Shown one piece after another: positions 22,616 through 33,440 of a stretch of DNA of 64,000 nucleotides. Source of the stretch: Trachythela sp. YZ-2020 (Eukaryota; Cnidaria; Anthozoa; Malacalcyonacea; Clavulariidae); assembly GCA_016169945.1 (NCBI GenBank), contig JADLSH010000231.1, positions 806,001-870,000 on the forward strand, read 5' to 3'. Made by a program: the position numbers and the translations under genes. The notes under the pieces are model-generated. The model was not told where the DNA came from and did no database searches. It saw only the letters and a program-made list of their open reading frames with translations. How positions within the stretch are numbered: position 1 is the stretch's first letter; every line of letters starts with the position of its first letter.

Positions 22616-23881
22616 TTAGGATTTCAACTTCGGTTGTCTTAAATTGCTATACTCCAGAGCAAACCAGACAGCTCCCAAGATCCAGGATAAAATCAAAGTT
22701 AAACAAAACCATAATAGTGATGTTTTGGTGAAAATAGAAGATGAAATTACACGGCTTACCACAAATCCTGAGTGAAGTGCAGCAAATGATGAACCTTGAT
22801 AAAAAGCTGAATCCTTTGGGTCTGTGACCTTGGACAAAAGCGAACAAGCCAAGGAGAATGAAAAATATGGCATCCCAAGACAAATGTAGGCGATGAGAAC
22901 ATAACCTCCGTACACACCAGACACATTGTCCCAACTAAACCCAAAGTAGGTTAATATGGATATGGCGCAGACTTGCATTAGCATTGAACAAACTAACAGA
23001 TGTGTTTCACTGCAATATTTTGCAGCAACATAAAATACGAGGAATAAAACCATGGCAAACATCGAGCTAACAAGGAAAAGTAATTTCACCTGAAGAAAAT
23101 GGAGATGAAACTGTTCTTGTGCAAGCAAAGGGACGTAAAATGTAACAGTAGTCGAGTAAAAAAGGCTCAAAAATACTAGATAAAATATCAAAGAAACTGT
23201 GGAACGAGAGCCAAATTTTGGTGGATTACTTGAATCTTGTGTAGCCAGAACATCATCATCATCACCATCATCGTCATCTGTCACTTTCGTGGTTTCAATC
23301 TCCTTGGGAAACCACAGCGCATTTACCAACATTACAAACCATATCAGTGCCAGGACAATTCCTGGAGAATTTCCAGCATTAATCCTCCAGCCTAGGATAT
23401 TGATATTAAATGTCAAAAAAATACTGACCGTTGGACCAAAAAGAGATCCCAAGGTATACATTCCATCCAACATAATGAAAACTTGTGCACGATATCTCTC
23501 TGGTGTGTATAATATTATTTGTCCATGACATACTCCAGCAGATCCATCGGCAAGCCCACTTAATAATCTCCCGGCCAGGGGAAAATACGCCGAGACTGGG
23601 ATGGAATATATCAAATTGGCAACAACCTTCATGACAAAACTCAAAATGATGATACATCTAATGTTTCCAAATCTGTCCGCCAATCTTCCAACGATAGGGC
23701 CAGTCAGAAGAGCGCCAACTGGGAAGGCGGACAAAACTATTCCAAGGAATGTCATTGTTTGTCCTAATGATTTGACATAATACCATGCTGACGGTGCGAT
23801 GAAGTACTCTTCCGAGCCATCAATGAAAAATCGTATAGCAATTGCCCAGAATATCCAAGGCCTCATGTAAGTAAACTGCAT
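22616..23881 (-). CDS. Major facilitator superfamily transporter (MFSD8-like), intronless
   Basis: This 421-residue protein is a secondary transporter of the MFS fold, expected in a cell or endomembrane. About twelve hydrophobic segments can be drawn, six before and six after a hydrophilic central loop (residues 192-227). The MFS signature between segments 2 and 3 is visible as GRLADRFGNIR (residues 65-75), and an ERYRAQ cytoplasmic motif follows segment 4 (128-133). The central loop contains an acidic cluster, TDDDDGDDDDV, encoded by a GAT/ATC simple repeat. The start is a true ATG; length is near the usual 400-500 for MFS. General resemblance is closest to MFSD8/CLN7-like proteins, but the substrate cannot be read from sequence. 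It is the only intact host-type gene here, with no neighbouring partner gene. Being a single exon it could be a retrocopy. Confidence 0.85.
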   Translation of the reverse strand: MQFTYMRPWIFWAIAIRFFIDGSEEYFIAPSAWYYVKSLGQTMTFLGIVLSAFPVGALLTGPIVGRLADRFGNIRCIIILSFVMKVVANLIYSIPVSAYFPLAGRLLSGLADGSAGVCHGQIILYTPERYRAQVFIMLDGMYTLGSLFGPTVSIFLTFNINILGWRINAGNSPGIVLALIWFVMLVNALWFPKEIETTKVTDDDDGDDDDVLATQDSSNPPKFGSRSTVSLIFYLVFLSLFYSTTVTFYVPLLAQEQFHLHFLQVKLLFLVSSMFAMVLFLVFYVAAKYCSETHLLVCSMLMQVCAISILTYFGFSWDNVSGVYGGYVLIAYICLGMPYFSFSLACSLLSKVTDPKDSAFYQGSSFAALHSGFVVSRVISSSIFTKTSLLWFCLTLILSWILGAVWFALEYSNLRQPKLKS

Positions 23882-23899
23882 TTTAGGACTGAATTGGTG

Positions 23900-23935
23900 C
23901 TACATAAGGACGGAAAAGAGGGAAAAAGTTAATTA
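23900..23935 (-). promoter_or_regulatory. Possible 3' splice site upstream of the MFS start codon
   Basis: On the minus strand a pyrimidine-rich tract (CCCTCTTTTCC) ends in TATGTAG, 18 bases before the ATG. This is a plausible acceptor joining a non-coding first exon. No donor was assigned. Confidence 0.3.
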
Positions 23936-24359
23936 TTTCCATGAAAAAAACGTTGAAATATCTCACCGAAGTACTGCGAAATCTGCAAAAAAAGTTACTT
24001 TGTCATTTGTAGAGATCTTTCATTTTTTAAGCCAATAATAATTTTCGCTTCATACGCACTTTAAACGACAGACTTTGTTAGACGATTGAATGGCGCAGAA
24101 ATAAGCTAGGAACTAGAAAAGACGGAAACTGTGCCCTAAATTGCAATAGCTTGTGTTGAGTTAATGGTCTTGGTTTGTGTCTATTGACACTTGTCTAATG
24201 AGTGAAAATGTGCTTGCTTATAGGCGCAATTTAAGGGTACAATCAGGCCCGTACTCAGAAAATTATCCAGGGGGGTGTAAGGTGGTTTCAACCGACTACC
24301 AAACGAACTTGTACCGACTAATTAAGATTTTTTTTGCCATAAATATTTTTTTTATGTGT

Positions 24360-24380
24360 CGACGGGGTGGGGGGGGGGCG
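24360..24380. repeat. G-run
   Basis: A run of G interrupted once by T lies between the MFS gene and the large palindrome. A matching C-run phrase is at 26944-26975, just outside the palindrome's other end. Confidence 0.6.
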
Positions 24381-24434
24381 TTTACAAAAATTTTCCCGGA
24401 CTACTGTCGTTGTTATATTACTATCGTTGTTATA

Positions 24435-26755
24435 TTTAAGAATTAAAAAACGAGTCGCGTCCCGTTATGGTGTATTATATTATAAGTAGTATCTAACGAG
24501 CAATTTGATTGGCTAATTCGCGTGCTTTATGACGCAATAAAGCACGGCCACCGTTTTGATTTTTTCTCCCTTTGTCCCCGCTTGTTAAATTTTCCTCAGA
24601 ATTGTCAATACAATATGAACAAAATTATAATAGTTTTAAATCCAAAGTCTGTCAGAAAGCAAGAAAAAGTAGACCTAAACGAGATGGAAAAAGCCAGCCA
24701 ACAAATAACAACGGGATCCATAAACGGCGAATAAAGATTCGTAGCTGTTTCTGAGTTTGAAATATACTTTTTTGCTTGAAAGTTCGCATTCAACGGCGAC
24801 AAGAAACGCGAAAATCTGTGCTATTTTGACATTTAAAGGTACAAAAACTGTATTTAGACACAAACCAAACCAAATTTATCCATAGTTCTAGGTGCAAAAA
24901 ATTAAAATTAACCATTTTGGCATTGATTTAGATAACACTATGTGTACAGTTTTTAAGCTGTCAAGATGCAACGACAAAAATCTACACAAATACGACATGT
25001 TTATGCATTTCTTGACAGTTTGTCTGAGAAAATTTTTAACCAAGATGAAAAATAAACTTGACAGCCAATGTCATCAAAGCAGCTTGACAAAAACCCTTCG
25101 CTTTTATACCGAATCCAGGACAAAAGTGAAGCAGAACAACGAAAAACCAATCTGTCTATCATTGTGCACCATATTTGAAAAATGTTCAACAGTTTTTGTG
25201 CCTTTTTAATCCCTAATTTTTGTTGAGTTGCAAGTTTTTCGCTCCTAGCCTTCGCCGGCCAGAATTCAAGCGTAGTTGTTGCCATGCAATGAAAACAATG
25301 AAAAGCTTGCGAGTGACGTCAGTGATTACATGTTAGGAGAATATCAATATTGATCTTTGAACAAAATTGTTTACTGTGCTTATCTACCACTTATAATATA
25401 AAAGAATTAAAAAAGCTCGTCTTGTGCTGTTATGGTGTAATGATGCACTCGAGGGAATGTTGGGAGAATACTCGAGAAGCGTGTAAAACACTCGGCTACG
25501 CCTCGTGTTTTACAAGCTTCTCTCGTATTCTCCCAACATTCCCCCCTCGTGCATTATTACACCATAACGGCACGCGACTCGTTTTTTAATTCTTAAATAA
25601 TGCACGAGGGGGGAATGTTGGGAGAATACGAGAGAAGCTTGTAAAACACGAGGCGTAACCGAGTGTTTTACACGCTTCTCGAGTATGCTCCCAACATTCC
25701 CTCGAGTGCATTATTACACCATAACAGCACAAGACGAGTTTTTTTAATTCTTTTATATTATAAGTGATAGATAAGCACAGTAAACAATTTTGTTCAAAAA
25801 TCAATATTGATATTCTCCTAACATGTAATCACTGAAGTCACTCGCAAGCTTTTTAATGTTTTCATTGCTTGGCAACAACTACGCTTGAATTCTGGCCGCC
25901 GAAGGAGCGAAAAACTTGCAACTCAACAAAAATTAGGGATTAAAAAGGCACAAAAACTGTTGAAAATTTTTCAAATATGGTGCACAATGATAGACAGATT
26001 GGTTTTTCGTTGTTCTGCTTCACTTTTGTCCTGGATTCGGTATAAAAGCGAAGGGTTTTTGTCAACTGTTTTGACGACTGGCTGTCAAGTTGATTTTTCA
26101 TCTTGAACCAAATATATCAGGCAGTTTTTGTTTGAAGGTACTGTTTGAATATTGTTTTTTACTAATTCAGTGGTTGGTGGTTAAAAATTTTCTCAGACAA
26201 ACTGTCAAGAAATGCATAAACATGTCGTATTTGTGTAGGTTTTTGTCGTTGCATCTTGACAGCTTAAAAACTGTACACATATTGTTTATATCTAAATCAA
26301 TGCCAAAATGGTTAATTTTAATTTTTTGCACCTAGAACTGTGGATAAATTTGGTTTGGTTTGTGTTTAAATACAGTTTTTGTACCTTTAAATGTCAAAAT
26401 AGCACAGATTTTCGCGTTTCTTGTCGCCGTTGAATGCGAACTTTCAAGCAAAAAAGTATATTTCAAACTCAGAAACAGCTACGAATCTTTATTCGCCGTT
26501 TTATTTATGGATCCCGTTATTATTTGTTGGCTGGCTTTTTCCATCTCGTTTAGGTCTACTTTTTCTTGCTTTCTGACAGACTTTGGATTTAAAACTATTA
26601 TAATTTTGTTCATATTGTATTGACAATTCCGAGGAAAATTTAACGAGCGGGGACAAAGGGAGAAAAAATCAAAACGGTGGCCGTGCTTTATTGCGTCATA
26701 AAGCACGCGAATTAGCCAATCAAATTGCTCGTTAGATACTACTTATAATATAATA
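24435..26755. mobile_element. Nested ~2.3 kb palindrome (inverted duplication of a TIR element)
   Basis: Bases 24473-25558 and 25595-26755 are inverted copies of each other around a 36 bp spacer. The right arm has about 75 extra bases near 26105-26185. The spacer itself is the inverted copy of the outer left end (24435-24472, TTTAAGAATTAAAAAACGAG), so the left half (24435-25597) is a TIR element in its own right. Near the centre lie smaller palindromes around AAAACACTCGGCTACGCCTC. ORFs in the arms (24522-24734 plus; 26479-26706 minus) are the same peptide read from each arm, about 70 residues with no recognised domain; coding is not supported. Confidence 0.9.
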
Positions 26756-26822
26756 CTATTTAACCAATAAATACGTTTGTTCTGCAAAAACATTTACTTA
26801 CTTAAAAAAAAATTTATTTCTA

Positions 26823-26905
26823 TTCTTTGTGTCGACTTGCTTTGTGCCGACTTGTTTTGTGCCGACTTGTTTTGTGCCGACTTGTATTGTTTTGTGCCGA
26901 CTCAA
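26823..26905 (+). repeat. Minisatellite, ~16 bp unit
   Basis: About five units of CTTGTTTTGTGCCGA with small variations. Confidence 0.85.
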
Positions 26906-29070
26906 ATCTCGCTTCTGCAGACTAAATCTCCAAATTCAATTCATGGGGGGGTGTGACACCCCCCAAACCCCCCCCGTAGATACGACCCTGGGTACAATTT
27001 AAAGCGGGGTAATAGCCAAAAGAGTATACCAAGTAAAATGAAAATGTACTGGGAAATGGCAAAAGAAAAGTTGAACATATATGCCCGCAGTAACGGAATG
27101 TCACAAAGTCAGATTTAGCTTTGTCCAGTTTATGCTTTATTCACTTTTTCAAAGCCGGGCGAGAACAGTAAAATTGGGAATGTTTGATTAACTGTTTCTG
27201 AAACAGTGAAAGTCAACTTAATAGGTATGACTTGTAAAGTATTTGTTCACAGACAAACCCACGAGAGATTTAATTCAGAGAGACTGGGGCAAAATGTTCC
27301 CTGGGCCCCATAATATCATAATGTTTAAACAACAGATATATTCTTGGTGTGCAAGCTACGTCACGGACGCCATGTTGGATGAACTTGACACAGGATTTTC
27401 CTTGTTTGCAATTCAAATATCATCCAAAATGGCGAAAATGTCTTTGTCCTTTGATTTTTATTTACGAGTTGTGAAGGATCGCTTTAAACGAACGAGTGAG
27501 CGCAGCGAACTAGTGAGTTTAACGATCCTTAACAACGAGTAAATAATAAAAATCGTACAAACGAACCAACCAAGGGTAAGATTGTTTATTGTATAAGTAT
27601 AGAGATAAATATTTGACACTGACAGACTCACAACAGCGTTACAACGAACAACACGCAAGCGAAGCATATCATGCCTCGAAAGAGACTTCTAACTGTTTAT
27701 TTTTTCATTTTCTTGCTATAACTCTAAACAAAGAGGTTATTCTATAACGTTTTTAGCTTTGTGGGTTTTTTTTGTGATAATATATAGCCCATTAACGTAA
27801 GCACTTCGGCAACTTCGCTAAAACAGTCTCAAAATATAAATTATTTAGCCTCAAAACAAATTTCTTAACGTTTATTTTTCTATTTTCTAGCTAGAATTAC
27901 AAACAAAGAGGTTATTTTAAGAATTTTTAGCGTCGTGTGTCTTCTTAGTCTCCCTTGAAGCGGGTAGTTTTTTTTTCTTTCAACTACCAACTGCTGACTA
28001 TAGATACAGGAGACATAGATTGCTGACTCAGCTCAGGAGCACAGGCCAAAACTGAAAATCCAATATGGCGGCTCAACCGGGAAAGAGTGTGTAGAAACTG
28101 TATTATTATTTGTGGCTTTCAAAGGTAAATATGTATACTTCCTCGTTAGAAGCAGCTAATTAGACAGAAAAAAAATACTCTGGAATCATGTGTAGCGTAT
28201 AAAATCGGAAAATTTAACGAGGGAAATCTACGGGCGCTACGCGTTCGTCCTTTAACAAGTAAGTTTTCCACATCGTCCTACAATCTAAAATAAATGGGTT
28301 TTGTATCATTACATTATTATTTAGTAGACTGCAAATTTTCTCATTGAATAAGCTACATCAAAGCAAATAAAGTCATTTGATTTTTGGTGTATTAATGGCA
28401 GAGTGGGACTAAGGCTATAGGGTGCTCTCACAATATTATTTAAAAGCTGGTCATTTTACGTGCCATTTACTTGATTTTTCCTAGCACATTTTTCCTAGCA
28501 CCCTTCAGAGAGCCAAGACTGTGAAGCGAATCATTATTATGCCACTCTGTTTTCATTTTTGTGTATAATGTAAAATAATAAAATTGTGAATTCAAAGGGA
28601 AGTGCATGATATATTTGCCGATTTAACCGATGTGGCCAGTGGGCTACTGTTTAGTAAGTAAATCAACCTGCATGGGTTGTTCCCTCCATCACCATTTCAC
28701 AGTTTAGTCCATTTACAAATCCTGGGTCCTCTGCAGAAGCACTCGAGTAGTAGTGTAGGTAGTTTTCAACCCGGATTTTTGAGGGGACGCATCATGAACA
28801 TTAGCATATGAGGGAGCGCAATGCAACATCATTAACATAATATATCATTAGCATATAGGGGGACACAACTCATCATTAACATAAACATCTTTAATTATAC
28901 AACTCGGTCCTACTCCTTTGGGATATGGCGCATCATTACATTCATTGACCCTTTTAAAGTAAAAAAATCTATCATAATAGCGTCGCGCTACCGATTTACA
29001 TTGCAATATAGTAGCGCTACCAAGTAGCGTTACCAAATAGCGTCACAACAAAAATATATAATATAATAGT
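26906..29070. other. Gene-free stretch with minor repeats
   Basis: It holds C-runs near 26944-26975. A ~55 bp imperfect hairpin lies at 27475-27530 (AAGGATCG stem). Two imperfect direct copies of ~80 bp (27686-27765 and 27857-27945) share ACAAAGAGGTTATT and TTTTTAGC. Short AT-rich words (CATTAGCATATG, AGCGTTACCAA) recur at 28795-29050. No coding region is supported. Confidence 0.6.
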
Positions 29071-29159
29071 AATATATTATTGCCTTATGCGAAGTAATAA
29101 CAAGCAGAAATATAGCTTTCTAAAACGAGAAGATCTTAAAGTTTAAACGGCATAGCTAA

Positions 29160-29240
29160 GGAAGATAAGGAAGATAAAGACAAGGAAGATAAGGAAGATA
29201 AAGGTAAGGAAGATAAGGAAGATAAAGATAAGGAACATAA
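29160..29240 (+). repeat. Minisatellite of AAGGAAGATAA-type units
   Basis: About eight purine-rich units of 9-12 bp built from AAGGAAGAT and AAAGATAAGG. The strand bias (A/G only on plus) is strong. Confidence 0.85.
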
Positions 29241-29284
29241 GTCGGCTCGGAGGTTTATATACTAGGCTCGGAGATATATACTAA

Positions 29285-29412
29285 GCTTGGCTCTGGCCTA
29301 TCCTTACATCTTAGAGCTCGGATCGGGCCTATCCTTACATCTTAGAGCTCGGATCGGGCCTATCCTTACATCTTAGAGCTCGGCTCGGGCCTATCCTTCC
29401 ATCTTAGAGCTC
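29285..29412 (+). repeat. Minisatellite, ~31 bp unit
   Basis: Four units of about 31 bp with the landmarks CTTAGAGCTCGG and GGGCCTATCCTTACAT. Variant half-units (AGGCTCGGAG, AAGCTCGCTC) continue on both sides to about 29240 and 29470. Confidence 0.88.
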
Positions 29413-29483
29413 GGCTCGAAGCTAAGCTCGCTCTATATGGAGGTTGACTCGCTCGATATGAAGCTAACATCGCTCGATATTCA

Positions 29484-29592
29484 ATTATTCAATTTTAGGA
29501 TTCAATGATTCACTCTTAGGATTCAATGATTCAATCTTAGGATTCGATTATTCACTCTTAGGATTCAATGATTCACTCTTAGGATTCAATGA
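29484..29592 (+). repeat. Minisatellite, ~24 bp unit
   Basis: Units of TTAGGATTCAATGATTCACT and close variants are repeated about five times. It lies directly upstream of a short ATAGTCAT repeat (29595-29625). Confidence 0.88.
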
Positions 29593-29659
29593 TATAATCA
29601 TAGTCATAGTCATATTTATAGTCATAGAAATTGGATTAGTTAACAAGTATATCAGAGAT

Positions 29660-29842
29660 ATGTTTGCTCGGTATGGGTTAAAGAAATGTAAAGTTATGGT
29701 TAAAAGGGGAAAAAGCTACGAGGTTGACTCGGACAATATATATGCACCCAAGCGAGTGATGGAGTTTAAGAATAATACGCTCTTAGAAGCAGACTCAGAG
29801 CAGACTTTATTTACTTGGTTAAAAATAGATTTAATTGGGTAG
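29660..29842 (+). CDS. Small ORF of unknown function inside the inverted-repeat element
   Basis: Sixty codons from an ATG, containing the phrases LKKCKVMVKRGKSYEV and SDNIYAPKRVMEF. No family is recognised. The frame is also open upstream through the ATAGTCAT repeat. It lies in the part of the element that is not shared with the duplicated copy at 42 kb, so conservation cannot be judged. Confidence 0.2.
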   Translation: MFARYGLKKCKVMVKRGKSYEVDSDNIYAPKRVMEFKNNTLLEADSEQTLFTWLKIDLIG

Positions 29843-30537
29843 ACTTTTCAGATTGAAGACCTAAAGATTTAGCAATGATGACGCCAGAACAACCAGAAGG
29901 TTGCAAACAACTCTTTAAAGAAATAAAAGACTCCTAGACGATATGCTCTTAGGAGTAGCCCTTACTAACGATGTTAGAAATTATTTCTGTGTGTGCTGTA
30001 TGTACATTGTACAATATTTTCCCGTCCTATAATTAAATATTCTCAATTTATTCAAATCGCCGTTAACGATTTACAAATGACTTACAAACCTACGCATAGC
30101 ATTGTGTTTACATACAATGTTTGTATATATGCTCGTAAATCTCGCTTAAAAATCACTGCTTTTCATCCTCTACTACATCTAAAACGCTTAAATCCCTTTA
30201 AAAACTATGTTTATACATTCGCTTGGCAAACATTTATTTGTATTTCTCTATAAGACCTTAGCTATGCCGATTAAACTTTAAGATCTTCTCGTTTTACAAA
30301 GCTATATTTCTGCTTGTTATTACTTCGCATAAGGCAATAATATTTTACTAGGTTAAAGAGTAAATCAAGCAAAAAATATATTTGTCTTTAAAAATATCTT
30401 TGCATCCTTTTGGAAATGTTTACTCCAAGAAAGTTCCACATGAAAAACACCATCCAAGAGGCAAAGCTGACGAAACCTTCAGTTTTCGACAACAAATGAC
30501 TTCGACCAAGTGAAATATTTAGCGATATAACTTACTA

Positions 30538-30723
30538 TTAATTCAACAAAAAACTGTCCAAATTGCATCCAAAATCTTCGCATAAACTAGTTCTTCCAAA
30601 TAAAACACGATCGAACAGGATTCGAAGCGGTGGAACGATGTAAAATGCGAAAACTATCGATTTCCCTGTGGACTGCATAGGTTTTTTGCCCGGTTGAGCC
30701 GCCATCAGTCTTGGATTACTCAT
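30538..30723 (-). CDS. Small ORF conserved in both duplication copies (possible first exon)
   Basis: From an ATG at 30723 the frame reads MSNPRLMAAQPGKK and continues with a hydrophobic VFAFYIVPPLRILF segment to a stop at about 30538. The copy at 42536-42718 keeps the frame, with one Val/Ile change and an altered last few codons. The word ATGGCGGCTCAACCGGG inside it recurs at 28065-28081 on the other strand. It could be an exon of a host gene captured with the duplicated block, but no homologue is recognised. Confidence 0.25.
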   Translation of the reverse strand: MSNPRLMAAQPGKKPMQSTGKSIVFAFYIVPPLRILFDRVLFGRTSLCEDFGCNLDSFLLN

Positions 30724-31526
30724 GCTGCCGAGCGTCTGCAATATAGGATTATATTACGGTCAGCAATCTAGGTCGGTCCCCTATATCTATGCTGCTGACC
30801 CAAGCACAACATTCCTTTCCAATCGTTAACCAATCAGGGCTAGGCTTCCAAAATCTGGAAGCCTCCCCTTTGACATTGCATCACAATAAGTCAATAACAA
30901 ACTCTCTTTATAATGTTTAGAATAAAAAACGTGGTGTTGTACAGTGTAGTGACTAGTGTGTTATATTTTTATATTATTTTACCTGAAGATGTTCTATTCG
31001 ACTAATGGTTGTCCGATATGGCTACTGTTTGCTTTGAATATGGATTGATCGATTTGAATGACTTCGAAGAGTTCGAGAATTTGATTTGTATATCCATGGT
31101 TTATCAATTCGAATTCGAGTGTTGAAGCGTTTTTAAACGATTTAAATCCGTCGAAATTCGATTTGCAACAGATTACTACGGAAATTCAAAGTAAAACGCG
31201 TTATGTATTCACAATTCACAATTTTCACAATTCACAATTTTATTAAATTTAAAGAAAAAGAAAACAAATATACAGTACTACACGCAAAATAGCAAAGCTA
31301 ATCGAGGCGTGTAGTTACAATATCAAAATTATATGCTCATTATATTTATTATTAATGTAACAATGTAAGGTGTTACATGAATAATAACTGATCTTAATAA
31401 TAAAAGTATACTTTTGGCATAGAATTATATACTAAATATCTAATATTTCCCATTTATAACAACCACTTAATAATTTCTTGAATACTATACTATAACAACT
31501 ATATCATGGGAAACTTAGAATTATTT

Positions 31527-32999
31527 TCAATGCTTGACCATTTGTTGAACTATTGTGGGTACATCAACATAATCATCCTCAAGTTCAAGTATTGTTAAAA
31601 GGGTTTTCTTTATTATTTTATTGAAATTCGTTCTTCCCAATTCACGCACATCAGTGGAGATATTATTCCATACTTTTGCTCCAACTCTTGCGAATGATGA
31701 ATTTGTTTTTGTAAGTCTTGCATATTCAATATAATAATTCTTAGATACGCAATGCCTAGTGTTATGGTTATGAATTTGTCTTGAGTGAATGAAGCAATTA
31801 GAAATTGAAGATGGGCAGGACTCGTTAGAAACATCGTGCATTAAATTGGAAACAGCTTTGATATAAAGCATATTTATGGGAAGTATTTTTGATTCAATAA
31901 AAGTGGAATAGCATGTTCTCTGTATTTTTGAAATAAATTAATCGTAATGCCCGTTTTGTAAAATAAGTATCTTATTGACATACCTTTTGATGCATGCCCC
32001 CATACAATTAAGCCATAAGTTATATATGGTAATATTAAACAACGATATATATTATGCAAAGTTGAAACAGGTACAAAGTGTCTCAGTCTAGCAATTACGC
32101 CGATAGCTTTACTTATTTTAGAGCTAATGTTGTCAATGTGGTATTTCCATGTAAGATTATTATCTATTAAAACTCCCAAATATTTGACAAATTCTTTGCA
32201 TTCGATTTCAATGAAATTGTTCGTACTATTATCAAACAATTTTATGCTGATTTGGTAATTTAGCTTTTTTTGATGAGGTCGAAAGATAACATAATTTGTT
32301 TTACGTAAATTCAGTGTCAATTTATTTGAATTTAGCCATTCACAAACTTCCACCAGTTCTTTATTTACAATTGTCTCAAGAGATTTTAAATTTTTATCAG
32401 CATATAATATATTTGTGTCATCAGCAAACAAATAGAATTTGAATACTTTGGATGACACATGTATATCATTTATATATATCAGAAAAGTAAAGGCCCAAGC
32501 ACTGAGCCTTGTGGTACGCCATATCTATTTGTTTCTTTCATAGATATATTTTCTTCATTTTGAGTTGTTTGTATTCGATCAGTTAAATACGATTTAAACC
32601 AATTATTGATAATCCCACGAACACCATAATGCTCTAATTTACCTATGAGTATGGAGTGATCAACAGTGTCAAAAGCTTTCTTTAAATCAAGAAATATTCC
32701 ACATGAGAACAGACTTTTCTCCATATTATTTTGAATGTTGCTTACAATGTCTGTAATTGCATATTGTGTCGAATGTTGGTCTCTAAAACCGTACTGTTTA
32801 TCATATAAAATCTGGTTTTATCGAAAAAATGTTTAAGACGCTTATACATCAATTTTTCAAATATTTTACTGAAATTAGAGAGCAGTGAAATTGGCCTGTA
32901 GTTTCCTGGATCAGTCTCATCGTCATCCTTATAAACAGGAATTACCTTAGCATGTTTAAGTTTTGATGGAAATACTCCATTTTGAATTGAAAGATTCAT
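31527..32999 (-). pseudogene. LINE-D reverse transcriptase and C-terminal region, frameshifted
   Basis: Pieces in order on the minus strand are: 32742-32999 with KVIPVYKDDDETDPGNYRPI; 32479-32724 with FLDLKKAFDTVDHSIL and YGVPQGSVLGPLLF; 31874-32458 with the catalytic LFADDTNI, a thumb region (KLTLNLRKTNYVIF) and YLGVLIDNNLTWKYHI; and 31527-31871 with the C-terminal HNHNTRHC and FARVGAKVWNNIS motifs. Single-base frameshifts lie near 32735, 32488 and 31872. All seven RT blocks can be found. The C-terminal HNHNTR region is typical of CR1/L2-type ORF2. Confidence 0.92.
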
Positions 33000-33440
33000 T
33001 ATTTCAGCCAGCGGCCACGATATGTTTTACTTTATGCATTTTAGTATACGCGTGGGACAAGAGTAAAGACCATTTGTTTTGCCACAGGGCATTAAATTGA
33101 TTTCGGATTCAACTTCAGAAGACGTAACGGGTTTGAAAAAGAATGAATTTGGATAATTGTTGGTATTAAGATAATAGCTAAAATGTTTACTTGAATTGGG
33201 CAATTTCGCAGCTAATTTTCCCCTATATATGCGAAATGCTTGTTAAAAATATTGGAAATTTCTGTAGGACTCGTAGCTATTTCATTTTTGATTGGACACC
33301 TCAATTTTGTAATCAGTTTTCGACTTTTTTTCTTACGATTTATTAGATTGTTGATACCGTCCCAAGTTTTCCTCATATTTTTAAGATTATTTTAAAATAT
33401 TCCTCAAAATAAAACCTTTTGCTCATTCGAGTTAAGTTAG
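33000..33440 (-). pseudogene. LINE-D ORF2 linker, decayed
   Basis: This connects the endonuclease and RT pieces of LINE-D. Several stops are present in each minus-strand frame, so this is the most degraded part of the element. Position alone identifies it. Confidence 0.6.

Larger units (their letters stand above)
29077..30341. mobile_element. Inverted-repeat element containing three minisatellites
   Basis: An ~85 bp inverted repeat bounds the stretch: 29077-29161 (ATTATTGCCTTATGCGAAGT and onward) and 30256-30341. Only the right half (from 30023) recurs at 42015 as part of the segmental duplication. The inside holds three unrelated minisatellites and a small ORF of unknown meaning at 29660-29842. 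No transposase is seen. Confidence 0.7.

Noticed and set aside
24522..24734. Peptide encoded in both arms of the large palindrome as a conserved gene.
   Set aside because: Both copies derive from the same inverted duplication, so similarity is not evidence of selection, and downstream frames are full of stops.
27243..27542. 99-codon plus-strand ORF.
   Set aside because: No recognisable domain; its end lies within a short hairpin repeat, which argues for chance.
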